This document shows, piece by piece, positions 39,076-48,188 of a stretch of DNA of 64,000 bases. The position numbers and the translations under genes were made by a program. The stretch spans positions 1,949,001 to 2,013,000 of the forward strand of contig NZ_CP162137.1 in the NCBI RefSeq assembly GCF_040833995.1. Reading direction: 5' to 3'. The notes below the pieces were generated by a model. That model saw only the letters and a program-made list of their open reading frames with translations, made no database searches and was not told where the DNA came from. Positions within the stretch are counted from its first letter, which is position 1, and each line of letters opens with the position of its first letter. The DNA is from Leptospira sp. WS58.C1. GTDB taxonomy: Bacteria; Spirochaetota; Leptospiria; Leptospirales; Leptospiraceae.

Positions 39076-40461
39076 TCAATCTGAAATTTTGGTTTTGGCA
39101 AATAGAAGTGTAAAGGTCGCACCTTGTCCCGGTTTACTTTCCAAACTGATCTTGGCTCCGAGTAGTTCCACTAGTCTATGAACTGCATAGAGACCTACAC
39201 CTGTAGAAGGTTCGTTCCCGGTAGGTTTGGCGGAAAGACGAGTGAACCTGGAGAACAAAAGTTTTTTATCCTCGTCCGTGAATCCCTTTCCTTCATCTCT
39301 GATTTGGATCTGAACAAAGTCACCATTATCTTTTAACAGTTTAGAATGAATGAATATGGAACCGCCAATGGGAGAATATTTCACAGCATTCGAGACCAAA
39401 TTATCCAAGATACTCGCGACCGCTTTTCTATCGGAACGGATTTTTAGGTCTTCTTTCTCGAACTGCGTGTGGAACCGGATCCGTTTTAAGGAAGCCTGGT
39501 AATCGAAGTTCTGGATCGTAGATCTTATATAAGAATTAATATTCAAAATATTATCATCTATTTTTATATTTTCGAAACCGGAAGCTGCAATCCCGACAAG
39601 ATCATCGATATGACCTAATATTTTCCGAGAAGAACTTTCTATATCCGTAAGGATCTCTTTTTTTTCCTTCTCCGAAAACGATTTTAGATTTTTGCGCAGG
39701 ATCGTACTGATGCTCATGATACCGGAAAGTGGACTTTTCAGATCATGGACTGCGATACTGATCATATCACTTTTATTCGTATCTTCTTCCCGTAATCTTT
39801 CATTCAAACGAATGATTCTCTGGGTTTTCAAATAGGTATTCGCCAAAGTTAAGAAAGACACACGATCGAAAATAAGGATCAAAAATAGCGTTACCAAAGG
39901 GTTTTGCAGAAGTACAGGCTCCCTATTCCCGCTGTAATAGATAAAAATATATAAGATCGCAAAATTGACGGCATACACGAAATACTTTGTTTGGTCCGGG
40001 AATCTAAACATGATTGCCACGCTGAACATGGCAGCGGAGAAAAGTGAGATCTCAGGAAGCCTAGGAAAAACCACGACTGTGATACAGGTCCCGGTTAGGG
40101 AAAGAAGAAATACTCCAATCCTACAAAGTAGTTTGATCCGATCCAAATCTGCCCTATGCAGACGACCCGAATTTAAAAGGACGTTCATTGTCAGAAACAC
40201 GAAATAAAATACCAGATCGAATAGAACGAAAGAATTGTCCTTTGCATCCGAAAACGCATCTACCAGATCATACAACGCAAAGGGAAGAATGATGATAGGC
40301 AGAATGAGATAAACGTATCTGAGTACGATTAAAATTTCCAGGTATGCGTTTCGGGTAAAGATCGGAGCAAAATTTACGGAAGAAAGTATCTTTGCCTTTC
40401 TATACTGTCTGAGTGCAAAACGATAATTGAGCCCGAAAAAAAACCGAAATAGCGCCTGCAT
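39076..40461 (-). CDS. Multi-TM sensor histidine kinase
   Basis: 461 residues. About six TM helices in the first ~220 residues (LILPIIILPFALYDLV; LFDLVFYFVFLTMNVLL; GVFLLSLTGTCITVVVF; and others) with little extracytoplasmic sequence, suggesting sensing within the membrane. Then a linker, HisKA with VHDLKSPLSGI, and HATPase with NLVSNAVKYSP, RDEGKGF and GVGLYAV. No HAMP or PAS seen. Pairing a HisKA-type kinase with a LytTR regulator is less usual than a LytS-type kinase. ATG at 40461; GGGA just upstream. A TTGACA lies at 40546-40551 on this strand. Confidence 0.9.
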   Translation of the reverse strand: MQALFRFFFGLNYRFALRQYRKAKILSSVNFAPIFTRNAYLEILIVLRYVYLILPIIILPFALYDLVDAFSDAKDNSFVLFDLVFYFVFLTMNVLLNSGRLHRADLDRIKLLCRIGVFLLSLTGTCITVVVFPRLPEISLFSAAMFSVAIMFRFPDQTKYFVYAVNFAILYIFIYYSGNREPVLLQNPLVTLFLILIFDRVSFLTLANTYLKTQRIIRLNERLREEDTNKSDMISIAVHDLKSPLSGIMSISTILRKNLKSFSEKEKKEILTDIESSSRKILGHIDDLVGIAASGFENIKIDDNILNINSYIRSTIQNFDYQASLKRIRFHTQFEKEDLKIRSDRKAVASILDNLVSNAVKYSPIGGSIFIHSKLLKDNGDFVQIQIRDEGKGFTDEDKKLLFSRFTRLSAKPTGNEPSTGVGLYAVHRLVELLGAKISLESKPGQGATFTLLFAKTKISD

Positions 40462-40794
40462 AATCCCAGATTGGATCTTTTTCCTTTTTAAAAAACTCCC
40501 TTTTTTGCTTGGTCATTCGATTTAAGAAAACAAGTGAAAAAACTTTGTCAAAAAGATGAACAAGAAAAGCCATAAATTCCAGAAAAAAGAATGAACTCTT
40601 CTCCAAGAATACAAGCAATTATCATAGTACTGCGTGTTCTAGTTTATAATTTTATGACTTAAGTACCGATTTCTATTCTACTTTTGCTTTGCAAAAAATC
40701 CTAGAGCATGTTTCCAATTATTTATAATATTTTTCTAATAAATCATTACAAAGAATTTGCATAACGGAGCGAAATGTAATATACTGTTCGGCCG
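40462..40794. other. Intergenic region between kinase and cassette 2
   Basis: 333 bases without a credible gene, shared as upstream region by the kinase (minus) and cassette 2 (plus). Contains minus-strand TTGACA (40546-40551), a plus-strand TATAAT (40723-40728) without a good -35, and near 40756-40786 a stretch (TTTGCATAAC ... ATACTGTT) that partly resembles the cassette 1 inverted repeat. Confidence 0.4.
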
Positions 40795-41340
40795 ATGCCA
40801 TCTAAGAAAAACGCATTACTGATCTCTTCCGCTTTTATTATAGTCGTTCTTATATTTATTTTTACTAAAAGCCAGACCGGAGCGACCCAATCCTCTTCCA
40901 AAAATGTTTTCTCGGAAGGGTTCTCTATGTTCTCCGGATTTATCGGTTTGGGAACTTCTTCTTCTCCTTATAACGAAGATAACGCGGTCGTATCTGCTTC
41001 TCTATTAAAGAGTGAAACTCCCGATAATCTATATTGGGTGGCCGTTGCTACTCCCCAAGACGCTGGAGAAAAAAAAGCACAGGAAGAACTTTTAGAACAT
41101 TGGGCCACATTGTACGGAAAAATATACTCCGGAAAAGCGACCCGTAAAGAAATCGATGAATATTATACCTCCCAGATAAAACTCCAGGAGGACCAACTGG
41201 AACTATTGCGCTTAATGGAAGAAAGATATCCGGAGCGCCTTGATGATGAAAAACGCAGAATGATCCTTGCCGGTAAAGAACTATACGGCACAAAGCTGAA
41301 AAACGTAACCGAAGAATACAAAAGACAAATAAACAAGTAA
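40795..41340 (+). CDS. Cassette 2 small membrane-anchored protein
   Basis: 181 residues, paralogue of 35439-35990. N-terminal anchor (LLISSAFIIVVLIFIFT), Ser/Gln linker, SSKNVFSEGFSMFSGF, SETPDNLYWVAVATP, then a charged helical C-terminal half (KIYSGKATRKEIDEYYTSQ; ERYPERLDDEKRRMILAGKELYG). The C-terminal half is the most conserved between the copies, the linker the least, as expected for a tethered interaction domain. No SD seen. Sixteen bases separate it from the M19-like gene. Function unknown. Confidence 0.75.
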   Translation: MPSKKNALLISSAFIIVVLIFIFTKSQTGATQSSSKNVFSEGFSMFSGFIGLGTSSSPYNEDNAVVSASLLKSETPDNLYWVAVATPQDAGEKKAQEELLEHWATLYGKIYSGKATRKEIDEYYTSQIKLQEDQLELLRLMEERYPERLDDEKRRMILAGKELYGTKLKNVTEEYKRQINK

Positions 41341-41356
41341 GTAGGGAGAGATACGT

Positions 41357-43579
41357 ATGAAAAGTCGGTCTTTTTTACGAGGGCCTGCGTTAGGCGTCGT
41401 ATTCCTGGCTGTTTTTGCTACGAGTACGTCCGTTTTCGGCGATCCATATTGGGGAACATTTAAAAAGGATGGATGCAAATCCATTTTTCCGGGCAAACGC
41501 CAGTATTCCGCGATCCTTTACGGGATCCCATCAGGACAGAGTTGGGAAACAACCTGTGCGAATATGGGGGCGACCATTCTTGGCCAAACATTTACCAAAC
41601 CTTCTCGTTGCGTAAATACGGGATTCAATATGTGGGGAGAATTCGATCTGATCGACGATTCTTGCGAAGCGAACTGGGCTGCACCGGACGAAGGCGGAAT
41701 CTATAACTATACTCACAAGAATGACGGTTGTCAATCTTCCGGTACTTACGCAGGCAAAAGAAAGTATTCATCACGTTTATGGAATATAGTCGGTGTGAGT
41801 TGGGAAGAAGCCTGCTCTAAAATGCCGATTACCATCGCAGGGAAAACTTATACAACTCCTCATCGTTGTGTAAACACCGGGGGTGCCACAGGAATGTGGG
41901 GTGAATGGTATGTTGCGGATTCTAGTTGTGAAACTGCTCCACAAGCTTATTCCAGAGGAGCGAACGATTCTCTCAAGAGAACCGGAACTCTGTCGGGCTA
42001 CGTAGATCTTCATACTCACCCAATGGCACATTTAGGTTTTGGAGGAGTGATCTTCCACGGCTCTCCATTCGGAGCACCTGCAACCGCACTAGCGGATTGC
42101 CCAAGCGTTTCCGACGAAGGACATTCGGCCGGACACTCTAGGGTAGAGGCTATCGTAAAAGACGATATTATCGGAGCTTTACTAGGAACGGTTCGTCACG
42201 ATAACCGAGGTTATAGCAGTTTCCCATATTGGCCGGCTAATAATAGTTACACTCACCAAACCATGTATTATGAATGGATCAAACGCGCTTATGAAGGCGG
42301 GATGAGAGCCATGGTAGTACTCGCAGTAAACGGCGACTATATGTTCGGAGCAACGGATAACGGACTCCCGGACATCATCAAAGGGATAGCGATCGCTACC
42401 GATCCGGTCTATGACTTGAACGATATGAACACCTTGCGCCGCCAGACCCAAGCTGTGTACGATATGCAAGCTTGGATCGATGAACAAAGTGGTGGTCCAG
42501 GACAAGGTTGGTTCCGTATCGTAAAAACCCCAGCGGAAGCGCAAACTGTGATCTCCGGCGGTAAACTCGCCGTGGTCTTAGGTGCAGAAGTAGATTATCT
42601 GGTAGATTGTACCGGAAGCAACTGTAACGATTCCATGATCACACAAGGTGTTCAGGAACTTTACGATCTCGGACTACGTTATGTGTTCCCGATCCACTTG
42701 AAAACAAACGGATTTGGCGGGGCGGGACTATATAATATCTTGGGAAGCGGGACAAAGTATGACTGTAAACATTACGGTCAAGATTGTAATACTGCTGGTC
42801 TAACCACTTACGGACAAAGGATACTCAGAGAGTTGATGAAAAAAGGAATGATCATCGACGTGGGTCATATGTCCGCAAAATCCTTGGATGGAGCTCTTAC
42901 CTTTGCCGAGCAACAGTCTTATCCCGGTATCGTAACGGGTCACACCGGTGTATACGATATGGCAAATAAGGGAAATCGACATGAGGCCAACCCGACAGGA
43001 GCAGCACTCAAACGTATCAGTACCTTGGGTGGTATGATCGGGCTAATTGTAGGACAAGGAAACCTGGAAGAGGTCAGTGAGTGGAGACAGAATAGCGACG
43101 GTTCTTATATCGCACACGCTTGCGGGGGAACTAGCCAGACATTCGCTCAGTCCTACCAATATCTCAAAAATCTAATAGGTGATCCTTCTTATGACGGTCG
43201 GATCGCTATCGGAACAGATTTTAACGGATTTGCTCATATGCCTGGCCCTCGTTATGGGACCCGTGCTTGCCCTGGCGGAACCTCCGTCATTGCACAACCG
43301 GAGGCTTCCAAAGTAGGATATCCATTCTCTCCGGATTCTTCCCTTAGATTAGCGGCAACTCTTGCTGCGAATCCTTCTATGGGAAAATACTCCTTCGGGA
43401 ATCGTACATTCGACTTCAATACAGAAGGTGCTTCCCATATAGGGCTTATGCCTGACTTCTTTGAAGACTTGAGACAACAGGGCTTAAAACGTTCCGATCT
43501 GGAACCTGTCTATAGATCCGCCGACTTCTTCACTACTATGTGGCAGAATGCGGTCAATAGGAGCGGAAGTATCCAGTAA
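41357..43579 (+). CDS. Cassette 2 secreted M19-like metallopeptidase with duplicated Cys-rich domain
   Basis: 740 residues, closely similar along its whole length to 36005-38224, with long identical blocks (GKRQYSAILYGIPSG, NNSYTHQTMYYEW, GLMPDFFEDLRQQGLKRSD). Signal peptide ends near SVFG|DPYWG. Two four-cysteine domains precede the M19-like domain with DLHTHP, LGAEVD, FPIHLKTN, IDVGHMS, TGHTGVYD and IGTDFNG, so all proposed metal ligands are kept in both copies. Substitutions concentrate in the linkers. GGGAGAG precedes the ATG. Retention of both copies with intact sites argues that both are used. Confidence 0.8.
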   Translation: MKSRSFLRGPALGVVFLAVFATSTSVFGDPYWGTFKKDGCKSIFPGKRQYSAILYGIPSGQSWETTCANMGATILGQTFTKPSRCVNTGFNMWGEFDLIDDSCEANWAAPDEGGIYNYTHKNDGCQSSGTYAGKRKYSSRLWNIVGVSWEEACSKMPITIAGKTYTTPHRCVNTGGATGMWGEWYVADSSCETAPQAYSRGANDSLKRTGTLSGYVDLHTHPMAHLGFGGVIFHGSPFGAPATALADCPSVSDEGHSAGHSRVEAIVKDDIIGALLGTVRHDNRGYSSFPYWPANNSYTHQTMYYEWIKRAYEGGMRAMVVLAVNGDYMFGATDNGLPDIIKGIAIATDPVYDLNDMNTLRRQTQAVYDMQAWIDEQSGGPGQGWFRIVKTPAEAQTVISGGKLAVVLGAEVDYLVDCTGSNCNDSMITQGVQELYDLGLRYVFPIHLKTNGFGGAGLYNILGSGTKYDCKHYGQDCNTAGLTTYGQRILRELMKKGMIIDVGHMSAKSLDGALTFAEQQSYPGIVTGHTGVYDMANKGNRHEANPTGAALKRISTLGGMIGLIVGQGNLEEVSEWRQNSDGSYIAHACGGTSQTFAQSYQYLKNLIGDPSYDGRIAIGTDFNGFAHMPGPRYGTRACPGGTSVIAQPEASKVGYPFSPDSSLRLAATLAANPSMGKYSFGNRTFDFNTEGASHIGLMPDFFEDLRQQGLKRSDLEPVYRSADFFTTMWQNAVNRSGSIQ

Positions 43580-43585
43580 TTAAAG

Positions 43586-43614
43586 AAAGGCCCGCCACCA
43601 AAGCGGGCCTTTTT
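43586..43614 (+). terminator. Terminator of cassette 2
   Basis: AGGCCCGC (43588-43595), 7-base loop, GCGGGCCT (43603-43610), then TTTT. Shares the GCCCGC/GCGGGC core with the cassette 1 terminator. Confidence 0.88.
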
Positions 43615-43698
43615 GTATCTCTAGGTCCAAAATAAAAAGTTGGGTCTTTGGAACGAATAAAGAAGAATAGGTTCTAAGATACGAAGAGTTTATTTTTC

Positions 43699-44178
43699 AT
43701 GCGGTTATTATTGGGTCCAAAAACTCTATTTTTTTCCTTCTTCCTCGTCTTTATTGTAGCTTGTTCCAATGGAGACACGGATTCCACAGATGATACTGCT
43801 GCAAGCCTTTTGTATTCCGCTTATGGAGCCAGTTTTACTCCTGTACCTATCGGCGGTTGTGCGGATTCCGCGGTCCCTTCTATCGTTACGGGAGGGTCGA
43901 ATACTTTCTCCGGGGCCAGTTATTACTATTATTTCTATTCTTTTACCGGAAACGGCGCAACAAATACCTTCAACGTTAGTTTTACAAGTGGGGAAGCCGA
44001 TCTATGGATCGGTGCGGAGAATGCTGTACTAATCCCAACGGATTTTAGTCAGGTAGAAGTTAGAAGTGAAAATATCGGAACCGAATCGTATTCCGCATTA
44101 AGTACCACAAACGGTTCTACCCGTTGTTTGGTCATTCCAGTCACGGATGCTGGGACAATTACTTTGTCCGTTCAATGA
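43699..44178 (+). CDS. Putative lipoprotein
   Basis: 159 residues. Signal sequence with lipobox FIVA|C at about residue 22, then an Asp/Ser/Thr-rich mature start (SNGDTDSTDDTAA) and a beta-rich region rich in Gly, Ser, Thr and Tyr (SGASYYYYFYSFTGNG; TFNVSFTSGEADLWIG). Two further Cys could form a disulfide. Resembles small surface-type leptospiral lipoproteins in composition, but no family recognised. Monocistronic by appearance. Confidence 0.7.
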   Translation: MRLLLGPKTLFFSFFLVFIVACSNGDTDSTDDTAASLLYSAYGASFTPVPIGGCADSAVPSIVTGGSNTFSGASYYYYFYSFTGNGATNTFNVSFTSGEADLWIGAENAVLIPTDFSQVEVRSENIGTESYSALSTTNGSTRCLVIPVTDAGTITLSVQ

Positions 44179-44204
44179 ATTTGGGATCACAGTTTAATAA
44201 ATAA

Positions 44205-44232
44205 TTGACAATCGCTTTTGCAGCCTTATCTT
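44205..44232 (+). promoter_or_regulatory. Candidate promoter for membrane protein gene
   Basis: TTGACA (44205-44210), 16-base spacer, TATCTT (44227-44232), 33 bases before the ATG at 44265. The ribosome-binding site AAGGAG is at 44251-44256. Confidence 0.5.
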
Positions 44233-44264
44233 TCCGTTCCCAGATCCATTAAGGAGCAAAACGG

Positions 44265-44882
44265 ATGTCGACAGGCGAACCACTAAGTATAGTAGGTATC
44301 ATTAAAAACAGCATTGAATTGGGCTTAAAAAACTTCATACCCCTATTTATTGCGTTTATTCTTTGGGTATTAACGGTTTGGATACCGTATTTGAACGTTG
44401 GAACATCGATCGGATTATTTGTCCTAATCCCGATCAAAATAGGAAAAGGAGAGTCCTTTTCACCTATGGATATATTTAATAAAGAAAATAGAAAGTATAT
44501 AGGTGAATTTTTTCTAACCGTGGGTTTTGTGATGCTTGGTTTTTATGCCGGAATACTTTTCTTTATTATTCCTGCATTTGTAATCGGTGTGGCATGGGGA
44601 CAAGCTACTTTTCTACTTTTCGATAAGGGTCTCGATCCGATCCAAGCGATCAAAAAGAGCAATGAGATCACTTACGGTAAAAAATGGATTATCTTCTTAG
44701 GTTCATTAGCATTGGTGATCTGCTTAATTATAGCGGCTTTCATTCTTGGTTTTATCTCTGGACTTATAAGCCAATACTTAACGTATTTAATACTTTTCGT
44801 GATCTATGTAACCTTCTTTCCGATCGTTATTGCGTCTCACGGATACATTTATAATACTCTTATCAAAGAAGCAGGATTATAA
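44265..44882 (+). CDS. Polytopic membrane protein, unknown function
   Basis: 205 residues with about five or six TM helices (FIPLFIAFILWVLTVWIPYL; FFLTVGFVMLGFYAGILFFIIPAF; FLGSLALVICLIIAAFILGFI; YLILFVIYVTFFPIVIAS, each given in part). Short amphipathic pieces FDKGLDPIQAIKKSNEITYGKKW resemble the loop found in DUF975-like integral membrane proteins; I would not name it further. Own promoter, good SD, followed by a strong terminator, so probably single-gene. Confidence 0.7.
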   Translation: MSTGEPLSIVGIIKNSIELGLKNFIPLFIAFILWVLTVWIPYLNVGTSIGLFVLIPIKIGKGESFSPMDIFNKENRKYIGEFFLTVGFVMLGFYAGILFFIIPAFVIGVAWGQATFLLFDKGLDPIQAIKKSNEITYGKKWIIFLGSLALVICLIIAAFILGFISGLISQYLTYLILFVIYVTFFPIVIASHGYIYNTLIKEAGL

Positions 44883-44889
44883 TTCATAC

Positions 44890-44921
44890 AAAAAAGGCGC
44901 CGAACTTAGGCGCCTTTTTTT
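44890..44921. terminator. Bidirectional terminator before xseB
   Basis: A-run then GGCGCC (44896-44901), loop GAACTTA, GGCGCC (44909-44914), T-run to 44921. Serves the membrane protein gene and the converging xseB. Confidence 0.88.
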
Positions 44922-44942
44922 CTTATAAAAAATTCCAAGATC

Positions 44943-45230
44943 TTAAAACAATTCATCATCGTCCGACGGAGGAGACGCCGCTCTGGAAGAAGATTCCGAT
45001 TTAGGACTTGCGGTCTTTTTTTGGGTTTCTCCGCTTCCCGATTTGGAAAGATATTCTATTTTTCCTTCCGCTTCCGCGAGAATGGCCTGGCAAAGGATCT
45101 TAAGTTCCATTCCTCTTTCATAAGATTTGATGGATTCTTCCAGGGTCAATTGTCCTCTTTCCAAATTCTCCGCAATCTGCTCTAATTCGGTTAGGGCCTG
45201 TTCAAAACTGATTTCCGTTTTTTTGCTCAT
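44943..45230 (-). CDS. xseB: Exodeoxyribonuclease VII small subunit
   Basis: 95 residues: two-helix XseB core ([37 protein letters not shown] in overlapping parts) then an extended Ser/Lys/Glu-rich tail of ~35 residues ending DDDELF. Partners with XseA, whose gene overlaps it upstream. The long polar tail is unlike the ~80-residue E. coli protein but the core is clear. Confidence 0.92.
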   Translation of the reverse strand: MSKKTEISFEQALTELEQIAENLERGQLTLEESIKSYERGMELKILCQAILAEAEGKIEYLSKSGSGETQKKTASPKSESSSRAASPPSDDDELF

Positions 45231-46504
45231 TGTATTTCACCTTGGTAAGAAACCCGAATCCTACCTTCCGCCAATATGACCTCTAGTTCTTCCTCTTTCT
45301 CCAATTGAACCGGAGATGTAACGACTTTTTTTCCTTTCTTACGAACCACGGAATATCCTCTTTTTAAGGTTCCCAAAGGAGAAAATCCATCCAGCTTTCC
45401 GGATAATAGTTGGAACTCCTTCTTCTTTCTTTCCAACTGGGATTTAAAGGAAGTAAGAAGTCCATTCGATACCGGACTAAATTTATTCTGGGCGCCCATC
45501 AAATAGTTTTTTCCCAATAGATGGATCCTGGAATTGATCTCATCCAATTGAAGGATTCGATCGTTCAGCATGGATCTAGGATCTAAAAATGCCTTTTTAT
45601 TCGTAAGTATTCGAAGCTTTTCTTTCAAATTGCCCGCCTGATTTTTTAAAGCGGTTTTGAGTCGAACTTCGAATTCTGCAAGTCCCGACTCCACTAGTTC
45701 CATTTCGGGCACAGCCATTTCTGCAGCCGCTGTAGGGGTAGGTGCAAAATGGTCCGCTGCCAGATCGGAAAGAACGGAATCTATCTGGTGACCCACTGCG
45801 GAAATAATAGGAACTCTACTCCCGGCAAATGTAAGTACCACTTTTTCGTCGTTAAACGCCATTAAGTCTTCCGTACTTCCGCCGCCCCGACCTGCAATGA
45901 TCAAATCCACATCCCACTTAGGATCGTTTAAAAGATTGATCGCGGAAATTATGGACTCAGGTGCTCCGTCTCCTTGCACAAGACAAGGAGAGATTAGAAT
46001 ATCTATATTAGGAAATCTTTGTTTAGATATACGGATAATATCTTCGATTGCCGCCCCAGTCGGGGAGGTAGCCACTCCGATCCTCCAAGGAAATGCGGGA
46101 AGTTTTCGTTTTCTTTCCGGATCGAATACACCCTGGGCGGCGAGTTTTCTTTTTAATTCTTCTATCTGGAGGAGAAGATCGCCTTGACCCAATTCTTCTA
46201 CTTTAGAAATATTTAAATTATACTGACCCCTAGGTTCGTAAACGGAAATCCCTCCGAACGCTTTTATCTCCATTCCGTTCTCTAGAGGTTTCCCTTTATA
46301 TCTTCCGTTACTATAAGAAAAAAACGTGCAAGCGATCAGGGACTTAGCGTCTTTTAAGTTAAAATAAATATGACCTTGGTGGGACTTAGAATAATTTGAG
46401 ATCTCTCCTTGGATCCAGATATTTCGGAGAATATCCGGCCCCGTCAGAAGTTGTTTAACGATAGAATTAATCTCTGAAACTGAGTATGTTTTTGTTTCTT
46501 CCAT
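45227..46504 (-). CDS. xseA: Exodeoxyribonuclease VII large subunit
   Basis: Catalytic subunit that degrades single-stranded DNA. N-terminal OB-fold ([24 protein letters not shown] in parts), catalytic region with [32 protein letters not shown] and [16 protein letters not shown], then a coiled-coil and a C-terminal LKRGYSVV segment. 425 residues, full length. Overlaps xseB by four bases. Confidence 0.95.
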   Translation of the reverse strand: MEETKTYSVSEINSIVKQLLTGPDILRNIWIQGEISNYSKSHQGHIYFNLKDAKSLIACTFFSYSNGRYKGKPLENGMEIKAFGGISVYEPRGQYNLNISKVEELGQGDLLLQIEELKRKLAAQGVFDPERKRKLPAFPWRIGVATSPTGAAIEDIIRISKQRFPNIDILISPCLVQGDGAPESIISAINLLNDPKWDVDLIIAGRGGGSTEDLMAFNDEKVVLTFAGSRVPIISAVGHQIDSVLSDLAADHFAPTPTAAAEMAVPEMELVESGLAEFEVRLKTALKNQAGNLKEKLRILTNKKAFLDPRSMLNDRILQLDEINSRIHLLGKNYLMGAQNKFSPVSNGLLTSFKSQLERKKKEFQLLSGKLDGFSPLGTLKRGYSVVRKKGKKVVTSPVQLEKEEELEVILAEGRIRVSYQGEIQ

Positions 46505-46510
46505 CAGAAA

Positions 46511-47626
46511 TTAACTGGCGAAAAAGTCTTTTCTATATAATTTCCAGAAATCCCAAAGGATCACAACCATAGTAACCGCAACCGGTCCAAGAACCAATCC
46601 CATGATCCCAAACTCTTGGATCCCTCCAATCAAGGACAAAAATATCAACAAAGGATGTATCCTAAGTTTTTTGTCTAGCATCTTAGGTTTTACAACATTT
46701 TCCAGAACGATATACAAGGTTAGACCCATTACCATAAATAAGCTAGCACCTATGATATTATTCTCTATGAACATTAAATAAAGTCCGATCGGCAACCAAA
46801 CCACCGAAGTTCCGATCACAGGGATCAAAGAGAAAAATGCCGCAAGACTCGCATATAAGAATGGGTTGGAAATTTTTGCGAATAAAAGAAGAATATAAAC
46901 GCCTGCACCTTGCATAATGGAGACAATTAGATTTCCTTTAAATACGGTCTGTACAGCCGAAGCGACCTTCCTTCCCACTTGTTCTTCCACCTCGGTGGAG
47001 AAAGGCAGATTGTCCAAAATGAATCTTTCGATCTTTCTTCCGTCTTGGTAAAAAAAGAACAAAAGTAAAAGTGAGAAGAATAGATTCATGATGATCCCGG
47101 CGGGAAGATCGATGGAACCTAGAATAAAAGAAGAAGCGTTACTTAAAACTGCATATAAACTATCCAAGTTTAGGATATCGATATAATTCTTAGCAAACTC
47201 TCCGTAAATTTCAGGAAGTTTTACCCAAAAAAAAGGATTATCCGTAAAAAGATCGGTGAGAATATTCAAGCTCATGATCGTATCTATGATCTTATCTTCC
47301 GAAAGAGAGATACGGATCTTAAATAGAATGGAGAGAGATTCTTCGATCAGAGTACGGATCATAAAATAAGAAGGTAAAATTACGATCATACAAACCGAGC
47401 CGATCATGATCCAAGGAGCCAATGGTTCGAACCTGGGACCTACTAATCTTCTTAATTGTTTGTATTGTTTTCGTGTGGCTAAGTATAAGATCAAAGCGAC
47501 AAGAGCGGAATAAAAATAGGGCCTTAAAACGACGAAAAGTAACATTCCAGTCCCTATGCAGAATATTCCGAGGACCAGATTAAAAAGTTTTCGGTTGGTT
47601 TCCTGTCCTTCTTTCGGGGACATCAA
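46511..47626 (-). CDS. AI-2E family permease (UPF0118)
   Basis: 371-residue inner-membrane protein with about eight TM helices and the family hallmarks LFFSLLLLFFFYQDGRKIERF, a large soluble loop, GAGVYILLLFAKI, PVIGTSVVWLPIGLYL and GLVLGPVAVTM. Members transport small molecules (AI-2, Na+/Li+-H+) or have unknown cargo, so no substrate is assigned. Six bases upstream of xseA and overlapping the next gene on the same strand. Confidence 0.88.
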   Translation of the reverse strand: MMSPKEGQETNRKLFNLVLGIFCIGTGMLLFVVLRPYFYSALVALILYLATRKQYKQLRRLVGPRFEPLAPWIMIGSVCMIVILPSYFMIRTLIEESLSILFKIRISLSEDKIIDTIMSLNILTDLFTDNPFFWVKLPEIYGEFAKNYIDILNLDSLYAVLSNASSFILGSIDLPAGIIMNLFFSLLLLFFFYQDGRKIERFILDNLPFSTEVEEQVGRKVASAVQTVFKGNLIVSIMQGAGVYILLLFAKISNPFLYASLAAFFSLIPVIGTSVVWLPIGLYLMFIENNIIGASLFMVMGLTLYIVLENVVKPKMLDKKLRIHPLLIFLSLIGGIQEFGIMGLVLGPVAVTMVVILWDFWKLYRKDFFAS

Positions 47627-48141
47627 AATCCTCCGTTCGTGGTTTTCTGGAATAATTTTACGATACTTCCTTTTTCGTCCGAATGGATGGTGATCGCTAA
47701 AATTTTATGCCGAAGAACATCCACCAAATATAAACTTTTCTCCTCCGATTTTTGACTCTGTAAAATTTTATGACCGAAACTGGAGATCAAATATTCGTAA
47801 TATCTCTCCATCGTAGTTTTTGGAAGAGTAGTTTTAAAAACTACAACTGCTTCCTTATTTTCCAGGAGACGATCCGCTTTCAATTCGGTAAAAAACAATA
47901 CTTCCGAATCGTCCGGAACAAAATTGCTCGGAATGGAAGAAGGGGCCTTGTAAGGTTTTTCTACGATAGTGAGTTGATTATGCCTAAAAATTTTAGGTCT
48001 GTCCCTGACCTTTTTGACCTTTACCGGGTCAGGACTCATCAAATCGGGTAATTTTGGTTCCTGAGAAAAAAGAGAAACATTCCCGATCAGTAAAAAGATC
48101 AGAACCGAACCGAGGACTTGCAAGAAACTACGGCCTTCCAC
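47623..48141 (-). CDS. Exported hypothetical protein
   Basis: 172 residues with a signal peptide (VLGSVLIFLLIGNVSLFSQ, cleavage after about residue 27) and a mature part of mixed alpha/beta character: Pro/Lys-rich start, then TELKADRLLENKEAVVVFKTTLPKTTMERYYEYL in parts and HKILAITIHSDEKGSIVKLFQ. No family recognised. Likely periplasmic. Encoded just upstream of the AI-2E-type permease with a four-base overlap, suggesting cotranslation. Confidence 0.65.
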   Translation of the reverse strand: MEGRSFLQVLGSVLIFLLIGNVSLFSQEPKLPDLMSPDPVKVKKVRDRPKIFRHNQLTIVEKPYKAPSSIPSNFVPDDSEVLFFTELKADRLLENKEAVVVFKTTLPKTTMERYYEYLISSFGHKILQSQKSEEKSLYLVDVLRHKILAITIHSDEKGSIVKLFQKTTNGGF

Positions 48142-48188
48142 GAAATTTAGTTGAATCTAACGCTTCCCCCTTGACAATCCTTTTCTAG

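Noticed and set aside
44209..44400. Possible short gene on the minus strand over the membrane protein gene
   Set aside because: It is a shadow of the plus-strand gene with hydrophobic codon bias; no SD or promoter.
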